In this document: piece by piece, positions 12,386 through 24,517 of the stretch
Layout of the letters: each line of letters begins with the position of its first letter
Numbering within the stretch: the stretch's first letter is position 1
Source: Isoetes taiwanensis
Lineage: Eukaryota > Streptophyta > Lycopodiopsida > Isoetales > Isoetaceae
DNA: 64,000 bases
Direction of reading: 5' to 3'
Assembly (NCBI GenBank): GCA_021234155.1
Contig: JAJEKV010000075.1
Span: 1,676,001-1,740,000 of the forward strand
The notes under the pieces: model-generated
Databases searched by the model: none
Told to the model about the DNA's origin: nothing
What the model saw: the letters and a program-made list of their open reading frames with translations, nothing else
Translations under genes and position numbers: made by a program

Positions 12386-13560
12386 CTTTGACAAAAGCTT
12401 TTTGATATGTCAAAGTCAATGGCTGAAGTCGAAGGGAATGGCACCCAAAAACCTTAAGAATTAGAAAGGAAATGCAATAACTTCAACCATATTTTAGTAG
12501 GGATGATAGGCTCTGAAGAAGGCTTCTTGACAAGTCAAAGTCAATGATCAAAACTTCAAGTAATTGCTAGAAAAATCAAGTCATTGGCTGAAGTCAAAGT
12601 CAATGGTAGATCAATGGCATCCTAAAACCTTGAGAAGTAGTAGGAATAGGAAGAGGATGACATTTTTAACAGTCTTACCAAAGAATTTAACTGAATTGCA
12701 ATAACCCAACCATATTCTAATAGGAATCCTCACTCCATCCTCTACATGACTCGTAGTATGGAGCAAAAAGTAGTATTCCCCTTCAATGGGGAGCAATAAC
12801 AATAAGGTGAAGTGAATTCAAGAATCAGAAATCCAGAAGGTTGGGGAACAACAATAGAGATGCAAAAGCACACTACAAAGTTACCTCCTCCCCCTGAGCC
12901 CCGAGGGCTTCACAGTAGGAATTTTGGGAATGGAGAGCAAAGAATCTTGCAAATTTTTTCTATCGTTTTTGGAGTCTTAAGTTAGGTGGATGGCAGAGGA
13001 TAAGCTCTAAAGAAAGTTTTTTGACATGTCAAAGTCAATGGCCAGAAAGTCAAATGGCTGAAGTCAAAGGAAATGGCACCCTGAAACTTTAGGAATTAGT
13101 AGATCACAGAATATAAAGGAAATGCAATAACTTCAACCATATTTTTGTAGAAAGGATAGGCTCTGAGAAGGCTTCTTGACAAGTCAAAGTCAATGACCAC
13201 AACTTCAAGTAATTGCTAGAAAAGTTAAGTAAATGGTTGAAGTAAAAGTCCATGGAAGGTCAATGGAACCCTAAAAGCTTGAGTAGTAGTAGGAATAGGA
13301 AGAGGAAGAGGGTGAGCATTTTTTACAGTCTTAGCAAAGAATTTAATGGAAATGCAATAACCCAACCATATTCTAGTCCTCACTCCAACCTCTACATGAC
13401 TCATAGTATGGAGCAAGAAGTAGTATTCCCCTTCTCTAGAAACAAAGAAATCCCAAAGAATGGGGAGCAACAACAACAAGGTGACGAGGAAATAATTGTA
13501 TTCAAGAATTAGAAATCCAAAAAAATGGGGAACAACAATAGAGATGCAGAAGCACACTAG
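12386..13560 (+). repeat. large imperfect tandem repeat, units 2 (right part) and 3
   Basis: Continuation of the 7101-8075 array beyond the inserted LTR element. The start motif recurs at about 12812 and 13497, and the AGTCAAAGTCAATG-like blocks at 12405, 12533, 13025 and 13180. The array ends shortly after 13557. Confidence 0.75.
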
Positions 13561-14784
13561 GGATTCCCCTCCTCCGGTTCAACAATAAAAATAGAAAGAG
13601 GCACTGGCGATCCTTGCCATAAAGGAACTAAAATAAATCATGCAAACAAAAATTGAGAAAAGAAAACTCATACTAGTACCAACTATAGTATGTGTAGCTG
13701 TAAACTCCGTCGTCGTAGTAGGCCATAGCCAGGCCGCAGCAGAGGATATTAGCGGTCCCTAGCATGCAAAAATCCGGAAGAACGGAATTTCCCAAAACGC
13801 CGGCTTACGTTGGATAGCCGGCCGGATTTTGGGGTTTCTGGCCAGTCCGGCCGGAAACCCCTCAATCCAACTGGTTATCTAGCACATAATATATATAATA
13901 TCTCCATGACGACATATAACAAATTTCAAAAAGAACTACATATAATAAAATACTAGCTTGTAGCCATTGTGCCAATTTGATGCATCGCCCTTGCGGTCTA
14001 CCTTTAATTCAATTCACATGCATGTAGGTTCCTGACCTTTCCTTTATCTGATGGTCACACGCTTCATGCCCCCCAACTTGATACTTCTCTTCAAACCATA
14101 TAAGATGGACAATTAAAGGTCTTATGTGTCTAAAGTTCAAGATTTCTATCTATGGGGAATGCAAAGTTCGAAAAGTTTCACCACCAAACTTGAATAATCA
14201 GGTACAGAAATTAGAGTTGGACTAATTGTGGAAAGCTAGAGATTGCAAAGCTTAAACAATCAGACTAGAAGAATTCCCCAGACATTTAATTTTGACCAAT
14301 TGTAATTATCATGTCAAATTGCATGATTCACCAAGCCCACAGAAGCAGCGACAGTTGGTGGCATTTGAGCAGCAAAGCAACCAAATAACTACATCACCAT
14401 CAGAAGTAACAATGGTAAACGATTGGCTTCTAAGCACAATCCTAAGCACAATTCGAAATGCCAAACAGGGGAAAATCGGTCACAAGATAAATTGCAGCTA
14501 TTTGATTTAATAAATAGATCCCAATAGAAAATATGGTACAAGGAACTCTAATGGATGCGAGTTATGTATGTTATGATTGGGCAAATAATGATGAAAAGGT
14601 ATCAGTGCTATTCTCCACAAAAGGTCCTAGTTATTGCATCACCAATTGATGCAGTGAAGAGCCTCGTTTTTGAATATAACTTTCAGCACTTGCAACAACA
14701 TAGCATGACGTTCCTAGTAGGTGGAGTAATGCTCCATATTGCCCTTTACCTTCCATCAGTCCATGGATGAAAACCCATCCCAGA
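13561..14784. other. intergenic DNA with one strong hairpin
   Basis: No gene found. At 13809-13872 an inverted repeat has outer GTTGGAT/ATCCAAC, then CCGGCCGG on both sides and GGGGTTTC/GAAACCCC (interrupted by small bulges), giving a GC-rich stem. The rest is AT-rich and lies downstream (3') of the UBC22 gene. Confidence 0.5.
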
Positions 14785-16325
14785 CTATAGCCTTTTCAAA
14801 CTTTTCTTTCTAACGTCCACTTTCTTCTTGTCTACTGGTACTTTTGCAGCTCCAAACTCACCTTTAGACTTTTTTGCACTGGGCGATGAACAAGCACTCA
14901 CTGCATCATTTATAAGACTCGTCAAACCAGCATCCAAGTTTGCATCTTTGTTGGCTGTGTTGACTGTGAGTGGGGTATGGGCAGTCACGACTTCTGCATC
15001 TGTTGCTGCATTCACAGCCAATGACTCGGCAATTGCCACTTTGGCTTTCTTTGGCTTTGACTTCATTGCATGGATACTCGTCATCAGCCTGTAATGCTGA
15101 CAGTAAATTAGAAACGAAAAATAAATGACTTGCAATGCTTTAGTGTGAAGTTATTCAAATGGCTACCTGGCATGCTTTGCATATCCTTCATAATCTTCCA
15201 TAAGCATTTTGCCTGCATCCTCGTTAAGAGCAGATTCTGGGAAAGGCTCAATAAGTAGACATCTTACTACCTGTAATCATTTAAGTGCCAGTTAAGAATC
15301 ATTATTAGAATCCAATTCATAACTGCCATGACAAGCCTAAAATATCCATTGAATCAAAACCCGTTCGTACAATCAGTTCCAGATTAATCAAGAACAAGAG
15401 TCCCTTGGATAATAACAGCACCATGTAAATCTAAACCATTACTAATTGTGAACATCCATTGCTTCAAGTACAAGCAACGCATTTTAACACAATACTTACT
15501 AGAAGAACATGCCGTAGTCCAAGGGTTGGTTTCCAATCCTTCTTTAGGACATTGACACAAATCTCTCCATTCTTTGCAATATTTGGATGAAAGATCTTTG
15601 TAACAAAATAGCCTGCAAGATTCCCCAAATTAAGAGATGCATCCATCCCTCTACAAAGAAAATTTGGCCATAACAAACATACCTTTTGGAGGAGTGTTGG
15701 GAAAATCTGGATTCAGCAGCAACCTAATTCTGAAGACTCCCCCTTCATATGGTGTGCCCGCTTCAATCAACATAATATAATGTCAACATCCAAGAGAAAC
15801 ATACAATCAAATGGTAAAACAAAGAATTCCATACTCCAACAACATTTGAAGATGCTATAGAAACCTGACTATTACAAAACTGCAACAAAAACTTACGTGG
15901 TCCCTCAATATCAGCAAAGATACTTGAGAAATTGTCATCATTTACATGTACACGGATGTCTTCTGGGGGACTCTCATCAAGACTCTTCAGCTCCTTTGCC
16001 AGTTCCTTGATAACTTTAGGTGGCAAATTCTCATTGGTAGCCTGCATCAAAAAGCCAAAAGATAGCATTCTTCAACCAGAGTCATGGAGGCTTTTACATA
16101 GAATATTTTTATCTATAGCAGATTACAAACTCTGAAAGGTTAAAATGGGTTCTTTGATACAATAACTTGGGAAACAAAGACCTAGGGCGTTTATTTTCAT
16201 GAATCCCACGTTTCAATTCCATATAAGGAAAATGCAACCACGAAGCATCAAAATGACAGGAAATCATAAACTTCAAAATGAACAGTCCAATACAAACCAA
16301 AGCCGAAGATGAGAACGCATACCAT
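14785..16325 (-). CDS. UBC22: ubiquitin-conjugating enzyme E2, UBE2S/UBC22 type
   Basis: A complete gene with six coding exons on the minus strand: 16323-16325 (ATG only), 15897-16041, 15683-15760, 15500-15612, 15167-15270 and 14785-15088. They give 248 residues. Every intron has GT-AG ends and all phases agree. The protein starts [19 protein letters not shown]. It has the E2 HPN motif at 84-86 and the catalytic Cys at 94 in [13 protein letters not shown], followed by [17 protein letters not shown]. The E2 fold ends near residue 155 ([10 protein letters not shown]). A Lys/Ala-rich tail follows and ends SLKRL, close to the C-terminal LRRL-type peptide with which animal UBE2S docks on the APC/C. 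The family extends Lys11-linked ubiquitin chains on APC/C substrates in the nucleus. Plant UBC22 is the single counterpart. An intron placed directly after the ATG is unusual but reads cleanly. Confidence 0.95.
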
Positions 16326-18183
16326 GGCTGCCAAACCCCAAAACGGCCGCGATCTTCAAACCAAACGGTAATTCTTCTGTGGCAGGTTAATAGGGTCTTT
16401 CAAGAAGATCCAACAACGAGAATATGTATCTAAGGGTCCCTGGATCCAGCAATATTTACAGACGGCTTCAAATAAAAGAATGGAGCCGGTGCTTCACGAA
16501 AACCCAATTTTTGGACCTTAGAGTATAGCAGGAACAGCAAGCATGGATTTAGACAGCGTGCTACAGCGGATTAGACCTCTGCAAGGCAGAAATCAAAGCC
16601 GGAAGTAGCGACCAAGTTTTGCGACCACAAACAATGCAAAGAGTCGGACAAAAGAGAAAATATACAGAGTGCTTCCCAAGGTAACGGCATCTACAACCAG
16701 CATTGACGGTATATTCTCTTCCCGCTTATGGAAACTCTTGGGTCGCAGCTCTACAGGAGGGATTCCCGTGGAGAATATTCCGTCTAAAAGCCAGAAAGGG
16801 ACCAAATCTTGGAAGGTTAATATTCCAGTTTGGAATGGAATATGCGGTGGGGGTAAAATGTAGCCGTTTGTGCGGCCAAAACGTTAAAAAACAAATGGAG
16901 GTTTTCTTTCCTTTATATTCATACGTTTGTTGGGTAGATAAAGCTCGCTTCTTATGTGATCTTTTCGCTTCCAAAATATCACTTGGATGATTCATCACAA
17001 ATCAATGGATCCGATCCTTCCAGGGCATTCCTCGGATCATGGAAGAAGATCGGGGCCATACAATCCTGCACCCATTGCACCATCCTTCTAAGATTTCATC
17101 CTTCTATCTCTTTACCTTTTCCTCATCCTGATCCTCATCCACGGACTTCCTACCAACTGCTTTAGTATTCAAGATTGTCATCATATATTGAATCGTCCCC
17201 TCTAAGATCCGCTCAACATCTCTGGCCCCACTCTCCAATGCCAACCCAACAATGTCTGCTCCCTTTTGTTTGTAACTCGCATATCGAATGTGCAGTAACT
17301 TGCTTTTCAGATATGTCGTGATCAGACATTTTCAACATATCACAATGACAATTTTATTGTGTGTGGTGGCAAGTAGCTGTTTTACTCATACTTACTTATG
17401 CACTTTTGCTTATTTGATATCATGAATGGCATTTTCACATGCTCAATGACCCCATATAGTTGGTAGCACATATTTTGATGTCCATTTAAAATATGAATGT
17501 GTTGAATTGGAAGGCAAGGAAAGATATAAAGTTTTCTTTCATTATTCTTTCTCATGTGGGCTCCAACTGTCTTAGTCAAACTCTAAGGTTTGCTCCATTC
17601 CAACATATAAGTCGTCTTCAAATTTATTTTCATAGAAGATTCTATATTATCATTGGACTAGATTAGATAAGTGCACTAGGATGAATAATTGTAAATGTCC
17701 ATTGTCATCATTGCAAGATAAGTCCAATTGCTTGGCTAAATATTCTTGATTGGTTCAAATTTTAGCCCCAAATAACAAGGCATAATGGCACTCAAGGAGG
17801 CGCATATGACCTACTACGGAGGGCATTCAATTCAATTCAATTTTTACCCATCCTTTTTGGATTGGCCCTTGTTAAGAGGCAAATTTTTAGGGAGAGGGTG
17901 ACTTGGGCATCTTGAGGCATATTTCAAACATATCCAATGATCTAATGGCCACAATTACTGGTTCTCTTTTCGGCGTTGAAAATATTTTTATATTTCTCCA
18001 TATGAATGTGGGCCTAAGGGTTTTAACTTTTGGAACCCCAAAAAATTCAAGGTTTATCGAAAAATTCATTTTATCCTAATCACCAACAACAATTAATCGG
18101 CTTTTTTGGAACTGGATTTTGCACCTGGCTCACCTTCCACTCAAAACTTCTACCTTTTTTGTTGTGGTTGTTTATTGGAGAGG
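16326..18183. other. intergenic, UBC22 upstream region and unassigned DNA
   Basis: 16326-16990 is the 5' side of UBC22 and contains repeated GGAATATTCC-like palindromes (16768-16780, 16818-16845). On the minus strand 17110-17345 reads as an open frame (KQKGADIVGLALESGARDVERIL...), without a recognisable family or start. 17887-18069 is another short minus-strand frame that looks retroelement-derived. Nothing here can be called a gene. Confidence 0.35.
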
Positions 18184-19459
18184 ATGTTATTTGGGTTTAA
18201 AAATATATAAACAAGCAAAAAATCAACCATAAACAACGACAACAAAAAAAAAGTTGATTTCTTTTTTCAGTACACTATCAGATCCGCAGGACCGTGATCA
18301 AGCCTTGAGATCTTTTTGAGCAGCCATTATAGCCATAGTTCTAGCTATGGCATAGATCTAGCTATGGCATTCAAAATCATGTTGCAGCGGCGCATGATTA
18401 GGGAGAAAACCTTGACTAATTACAGTCTTATGCAGAAGGAAGATCAAATTCCTTCATGTCTTAAAGGCCAACTATGGCGCCCATTTTGGCAGTATCAGAC
18501 CATGGTGATTAAGGAGAAAAAATGTGAAAAAAAAATGGAAATCAGAGATCATGTGCCTAGCTAGCTTACAAAATTTTTTTCTTCATTCAAGATTCAAGAT
18601 TAAGAGAGTGCTAAGGAACTTGATACGAATATGGTAGCTCGGGAGAGTGGTCTTGGATGTTAGTCTTGGTGGACTAGCGTGGATGTCTAAGTTTGGCAAA
18701 TTTTCGGCAAGGAAAGGCAATAACGGCAACCTATGATCTATATTTATGAAGCTAAAAAGGTTTCGCCAAATAAAAAAGGGCTAAAGTCGTAGCAGAGACC
18801 TATAAATAGACGTTGAACTTCAGTTACACATATCTCGGCATCCAGAGCCCCAATTGAGACGATTCTTACATCATTGAAACCAGCTCGGAGTCTAGTTTCT
18901 GAATTGAGGTGGCACTTTCAGTGATTCATCCGAATAAGAGATATATAACTGGAAGAGTGATAGGGGTCAAAGAAGACTGCTCTATTCATTTGCTCTTGAA
19001 TCTGATTCTAAGAAAGCCATTACTTTTCCTAGAGCTTCTGTTGTTCTTGTTCAACAATCTGTTACTATCCTAGAGCCTAACTCTTGGTGACTTATAATGG
19101 GGACTGCTAGCTCGAGGGAGGAGCTACCAGTGGAAGCTGATTGTGAGGCCTTGCCATAATTCTGCCAATTCTTAGCACCGAATGACCCGGTTGGGCAGTG
19201 AACTATCATACATTGGTTATTGCATCTTGACCTAGCTCTGCTTTTGGTGAACTAGAGCTTGGCCAATCTGAGTTATTCATGTAACTCATATTGTATGTTT
19301 GTTTCAAATAGAGATCTTTTGTCATTGCTAACAGTTTGATTGTGGATTATGTAGCAATTCTGGATGGATTACAGATTGGGAGACTATGAATTGATTGAGA
19401 AGCCTTAAATAAGGTTTCAGGGATATAAAAGGTATGGTTCATTGGTATGATCCATAACA
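18184..19459 (+). mobile_element. probable 5' LTR of an LTR retrotransposon (left end uncertain)
   Basis: The right end is well placed: CCATAACA is followed two bases later by a Met-tRNA primer-binding site. A TATA box (TATAAATA, 18801-18808) lies about 650 bp upstream, as expected for a U3 promoter. A TGTTAT at 18184 is the inverted partner of ATAACA and is a candidate left end, which would make the LTR about 1.28 kb. I could not confirm it, because there is no second LTR in the window. Confidence 0.5.
18801..18808 (+). promoter_or_regulatory. TATA box in the LTR
   Basis: TATAAATA, about 30 bases before a likely transcription start inside the LTR ending at 19459. Confidence 0.5.
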
Positions 19460-19461
19460 AT

Positions 19462-19473
19462 TGGTATCAGAGC
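19462..19473 (+). promoter_or_regulatory. primer-binding site, initiator Met-tRNA
   Basis: TGGTATCAGAGC on the plus strand, two bases downstream of the LTR end at 19459. It is followed by a duplicated ~75-bp segment (each copy begins 'ctattcttgatgtttg') and then only about 200 bp of leader before unrelated sequence, so the element is a 5' fragment. Confidence 0.8.
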
Positions 19474-19963
19474 CTGGCTATTCTTGATGTTTGCAAGTTA
19501 TCTGGTTGGCACTGGAGATTGCAAACTGGAATAGAGATTTTTTACTATTCTTGATGTTTGTAAGTCACCTTGATGTTGGTGATTGTAAACAATAAAAGAA
19601 ATCCTTATCCTAAGAATCCAAATGATTTCTCGCCATGGATTTAATTCATTATCACCCTGATCCTCTTACAAGCAAGAGAACCTTCTAGAGTAGGGTAAAA
19701 GAAAGCTAGGGTGTCCTACATTTGGCCAAATGTAGAGTAAGAGATGTATCACATTTCAAATACATAACCGTTTTTTCAATATGTACATAATAGCTATATT
19801 AAGGAAGCTTTTTTTTCGAAATTAATTGCCACATCAACTAAAACGCAATCATGAGGCAGATTTCATTCCCACCGCTCTAACCACTCCAAGAAACGCCTAA
19901 ACGTTTAGAGAATTTTCCACTTTCTGGCTAAAACTTCGCCCAGCTCCAGGATTTCCCTCCTTC

Positions 19964-21496
19964 TTGCCAGAATTCCTCCAGCTAACCCTAAACCACGCAA
20001 GAACCATTATGAACAACGAAGGAACGGAAATGGCGCAAGAAGATTGCAATATCGGGAATGTGACAAAGAAAATGAAGCGTAAGATTGATGAAATTGTTCA
20101 ATTTATATATGATCAGGTTCAAGATTTACGTCTTGTGCAAAGGAGAGCTTTAGCAGTGAAAACTGTTCGGGATGAAAGGCTGCACTTCTTTTTTGAACCT
20201 GCCATTGAAAATCCAGCGCAAGCAATTGTGAAGGATACTATGCTACAAAATATCCGTGAAGGTCTACAGGAAGTGAAATAAGTAAATAGCAATGATAAAT
20301 TAGCACCTAAGCATTACCTGTTATCAATGATTGTTGATGAGAATGGAAAACTCAAGCAAAAAGGAGTAGCCTTCAGAATTCTTCAAGTGCAAGCAAGAAA
20401 CCTTATAAAAGCTGCAATTAGAAGAAAGTGCATGTCATTATCAGGTGCTAACATGTGGGCACTGGCAGGAAGGCAACCCAGGGCAGACATGCTTCTGGAA
20501 TCAACCAAACACTTGGTAAATGATTTTTGGTTAACCCACACCAAAACTTCTCCAAAGTACAGGGATGTCAGGAAGAAAAGGACACTTCCATTGCAAGCTC
20601 GATAGAAACTAGCTTCTGTGCACCCTGGATAAGTTTAGTAATCCTATTTGCATTCCATGCAAGGGATGTATCTGATATACGTTGAAGTACATCCAACTAC
20701 AATAATTATATTTTTACACTTGGAGGTACTGAATGAGCTATGTTTAACAGGAAAAGTATTTGGATGTACTTCCAATTACATCCAATGTGGTAGAAGGCAA
20801 AAAATGTGTTGAAAGTCAGGCTGTGTTTTTATAATCTCGGTTTTTATAGTTCCCAAGTACATGCTAGTACACTTTGAGCTTTCTTGATCTCAAGATATTG
20901 TTGAAAGAGGGTAATACATAAAAGTATTTAAATGTACTTCCCTCCATAAGAAAAGTATTGAATACATACATCTATAACACAGTGACACTGTGTGTGACTT
21001 GGTTACATATTGAGTTTTGTATGTACATCTGGAATGCGTTGGAGTACATTTTCTACATATTTATACATATCATGTACATAATTTGTATAATGTTGTGTTA
21101 TAGTAGTTGAATGTATATCAAATCATGGTCTGACTGCCATAGAACTAATGCAAATGTCTGCAACATCTTTGAATTCGTAAGTAGTTTTAATTTATGTTTT
21201 ACTTATACATGCCGCTTTTTTCCTTGCAGAGTGAATTGTATGAGATGTTCAAAGATGAACATCCTGAAGTGAAGATTAGCGTCAGAATGTTCGAGCTGTT
21301 TAATCTTACGTGTGTGAGAAGGTTGAAAGAGAGAAACACATGCTGTTGCGTGAAGCATGAACAAGCTGAGCTATACAGAAAAGCATTTAGCGTCCTAAGG
21401 AGAAAATTTCATGCTAATTGTACATGTTCTTGTGGTGTTTGTGCAGCAGTGCTTCACATACTGTTGCAGGTCTGGTGCTATCAACAAACCCTCTAG
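19964..21496 (+). pseudogene. transposon-encoded protein with FW..T.tSP and RNTCCC..H motifs
   Basis: Exon 1 (19964-20605) is one open frame apart from a TAA at 20279-20281. It encodes a basic helical region and then LVNDFWLTHTKTSPKYRDVRKKR. An AT-rich intron follows, and exon 2 begins after a good acceptor (TTCCTTGCAG at about 21230). Exon 2 encodes LYEMFKDEHPEVKISVRMFELF...VRRLKERNTCCCVKHEQAELYRKA and a further C.C.C..C cluster. From memory, proteins with this order (FW...T.tSP, then ELY..F...P.vKI..r.FE, then RNTCCC..H.E and a late Cys cluster) are common, uncharacterised, transposon-like proteins in moss, lycophyte and fern genomes. The Cys/His set probably binds zinc. I cannot name the superfamily. 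The in-frame stop and the early end indicate a decayed copy. Confidence 0.5.
20606..21229 (+). other. intron-like spacer rich in GTACATC-type words
   Basis: AT-rich, with many repeats of TGTACTTCC / GTACATCCAA / TACATACATC words in both orientations (for example 20683, 20769, 20933, 21020, 21045). The same vocabulary fills 23575-23960 in this block, between the minus-strand exons. Confidence 0.4.
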
Positions 21497-22532
21497 CCAT
21501 GGTTTCAAAAGTGTCAAGAGACCTGTGTCTTCCACATCTTTTTCTTGCCATGAAGGTGGGCATATGCAGTTTTCGTTGGGATTGAAAAGCATCTTGTACT
21601 CGGAATCATCTACTATTAGTGTGTTGCTCTCATTCCTGTCTGGATACTTCTCGTATATAAACTCAATTGGCTTCAGATACAAAGGTTTCTCTTCAGAAGC
21701 TGCTAACATGGTATCCAATCTACTCAATATACTTTAATAAAAGAAGATGCGAAATACAAAATACCTCTTAAGTGTAACCATGTCAACGTCAATGCCCTCG
21801 GCAGAATTGAAGATCTGAATATTTATGGTGTTCTTACTCTTAGTAAGGGTCATGTTGAAGATGGCCAAAGTGTGATGTTCAGTAACAACACATAGCATTA
21901 GAATCATAATCCATCTGCACTTGAGCCAATTTATCCCTGTAAGAGCTCCCTTTACAATATCTCTTCTACGCTCGGAGGCTGCCATAGATTTATCTTTTTC
22001 GCTTGCCTTGCAGTGTGCTGCAAATTCCATGAAGCTGTCCAGTGGGAAGAACCAGACGTCGGCCTTCTTATCTGCAAGAACACAAAGCTGCAGGTACCTA
22101 TAACAAGTTGAAAAAGATGAAATTACTAACTTGACTTACACATACAAATGAATAAGTTCAAAGTCCAGTACCTGGCATACATATCCACATGTCGGTTGGA
22201 AATTTTTCCAACATCCATGTTCAGCACATTTTGTTCAAATAAATAACACTCCATTCCAAGCAAAGATCCAGCAAAGATCCTTGCCTTCTTCAGCTTCATC
22301 ATTCGGTTGAGCAAAGCATCATATGGTCTGCATTCAGAACTCTGACCGTCCTCGTCACCTCCTGGTCCGCTTTCAAGATGCTCTTTCCCAGTTGCACAAT
22401 CTTGCGACATGGCAACCATCTGAAAGGAACCACCTTCTCCGTCCAGGAAGACCTAACCCCAGCACAGCTCTGTAGACGGAAAGAAGAATTATGTCGTGTG
22501 CGCGAGGCTCGCTTGCAGCGGAAGTGGGCCAT
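21395..22532 (-). pseudogene. Ulp1-like (C48) cysteine protease domain, decayed
   Basis: Minus-strand pieces read in order. 22126-22419 contains LLNRMMKLKKARIFAGSLLG...NVLNMDVGKISNRHVDMYARYW. 21734-22030, continued upstream, contains KCRWIMILMLCVVTEHHTLAIFNMTL....INIQIFNSAEG. 21395-21727 contains CPPSWQEKDVEDTGLLTLLKPWLEGL. The order matches Ulp1-type proteases: His in a W....H.tL.ifn block, an Asp/Asn in 'i.NS.eg', then Q.....D.G. At the position where the family has DCG, this copy reads DTG, so the catalytic Cys seems lost. Ulp1-like domains are often carried by plant DNA transposons. The assignment rests on motif order only. Confidence 0.4.
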
Positions 22533-22787
22533 TTATAGGGGAGGTTAAGCCATCATTCGGAATCAGTGGCCATCTGACCCATGGGCAGTTACTGTATAGC
22601 CATGTACTCTCTAGTTTCGCTCTGGCTTAGTTTCTAGTTTTCTGTTTATTATCATTTGCGATCTAGGTTCAACGACCAGTATATTTACACAAATTCATCT
22701 ACATTCGTCTACTACTATCCATAGTATTTTAAAGTTTTTAACTTAGATACTAAAATGTAAATAAAAAAGTAAGATATGTCGATCAAG

Positions 22788-23266
22788 TTACCTGTAGAGA
22801 TCATTCTTATGCTGTTCTGATACTGTTTTCTCGGAGTCAGTATCCATTTGCTTCCCTTCTTTTTCGGTTTCCTCACTTTTCAGATTCTTCTTAGGTCCTG
22901 AATCCTCATCTTCAACCTCTCTGAATTTCTCATTGTCATGAACTTCAACCTCCTTTACTATGTTAGAAGCAAGATTTGCCACAAAGTCAAGAGTATCCTG
23001 CTCTATATCTTCACGCTCGGAAGATTCCTCTTGATTAGGACCTGTAAACATGGATGTCATGGACTTCTCAAATGCTGTACCCTGAAATAAAATGCTTTCT
23101 TACCTATTTCTACTGGTTTTATTTTCTTCTTCTGTGCCTTTTTAGGCATGGACTTCTTCTTTGGAGTCACATTTTCTGCTGCTGCCTTTACTTTTCCAGA
23201 TGTGGCCTTAGCCTGCTCTCTCAATCTCTCGAGTTCCTCGTCATAATCTGGAATGTCACCATGCAC
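22788..23266 (-). pseudogene. acidic and Lys-rich linker exons of the minus-strand transposon gene
   Basis: Two adjoining minus-strand frames. 23057-23266 (MHGDIPDYDEELERLREQA..., then a PKKKSMPKKAQKKK basic patch) and 22788-23060 (Glu/Asp/Lys-rich, EESSEREDIEQDTLDFVANLASNIV...) are low-complexity and charged. They sit between the RING-like exon and the Ulp1-like exons and probably form the linker of the same gene. No domain is recognised. Confidence 0.35.
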
Positions 23267-23980
23267 ACTTGAAGTGCTAGCTTCCTCAACCTATATCACT
23301 GTAGGAATAGTGAATTTACTTTTTCCTTCAATCACTGCTTTCTTTCCCTCGGCTACATCTTGCACCTCAATTTTTTTTGGAACCTCCAAAACTGTGAAAA
23401 CCGAACCAAGAATAAGAAATTGCTTCTTCCGACACAATGCAAAACAATTTCAAAACAAGCGCACCTGATCTGTGGTGTGATTTCTGCTCAATTGTTTTTT
23501 TTTGGCACTTTGAAGCTCTGATTATAAATCGGCACATAACAGTCACATATCAGTCTCTAACTATTCTGTTGAAAAATAGCAGTACATATTACTAGAATTG
23601 ATCTACATTGAAGTACTTTGAGTATATATACATGTAAACAACTATTTATCTAGACGGAATATACATGTAATGTACATAAAATGTGCTCCAATGTATGCAC
23701 ATGTACACATCAGACAATTCTATTACATAACATACCTCTAAATGTTCTGCCACAAAACTCAGTACACAACTCCTAATTTTATGTATTAACATTCTACATC
23801 TAGGACCCTACACTGTGAATATACAACATGTATGTAATAAACATATATATGTATGACATGCAAGCCATGGAACTATAAGTATAAATAACCAATACACTCC
23901 TCCATGCTGTAGCAAAACCTTAAGTGCAGCAATCTACATGTAAATGGATTCTACATTGCAGTAATCCTGGGTGCAGCAAA

Positions 23981-24223
23981 TTAAACATAAATTATGAAAT
24001 ACTGCTTACCTCCAGTGTACACACCCAAGATATTTGAAATATTTTCGTCCCATTTGCATGCTTTTGGGCAGGATAGTCCAGCAGAAATAGAATATGAGAA
24101 ACAAAAGATATGAAATGAATGCTCGCATGGAGCAACTAGGATAGGTTCATTATTAGCAAAGCCATTACTACAAAACACACATCCATGCACAGATACGAAT
24201 TTTTCTTCAGCTGGAGAGATCAT
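23981..24223 (-). pseudogene. RING-like zinc-finger exon
   Basis: The minus-strand frame has GCVFCSNGF....PILVAPCEHSFHIFCFSYSI.....CPKACKWDENISNILG. The C-x2-C, C-x-H-x2-H-x2-C, C-x3-C spacing resembles a RING or RING-like finger in which the first and last pairs are clear. It ends at a donor-like G|GTAAGCAG near 24003. It lies at the 5' side of the minus-strand gene of this block. Confidence 0.4.
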
Positions 24224-24302
24224 TAAGCTTGTTTTGGGCTGACGGAGAATCGCTGCAGAATGCGATGATGCTCTTAAGTGCTTTTATAATCAAGGTCAGG
24301 CT

Positions 24303-24517
24303 TTAAATCCACCAAGTTATACATCCACCAAGTTATACTCCACTAGATTACTCAACAGATGAGTTTCTAGTACTATTCATGTCCATCATGAGTGGGTTGG
24401 CTGCTGGTAAAACAGTATCAGATGTTGTCAAAACGCATCCAGAACTAGATCGGACTAAGGAGATGGATCCCTATCTTGAGAGTTATTTGACAAAGAAAAG
24501 ACTAGTCCCTCCATGAT
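24303..24517 (+). pseudogene. short plus-strand C-terminal coding segment
   Basis: An open frame ends with a stop at 24515-24517. It encodes PPSYTPLDYSTDEFLVLFMSI (about 24327-24390), then SGLAAGKTVSDVVK and a C-terminus ending TKKRLVPP. It has coding-like composition but no start within the block. It probably belongs to the same transposon-like block as the flanking exons. Family not recognised. Confidence 0.3.
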
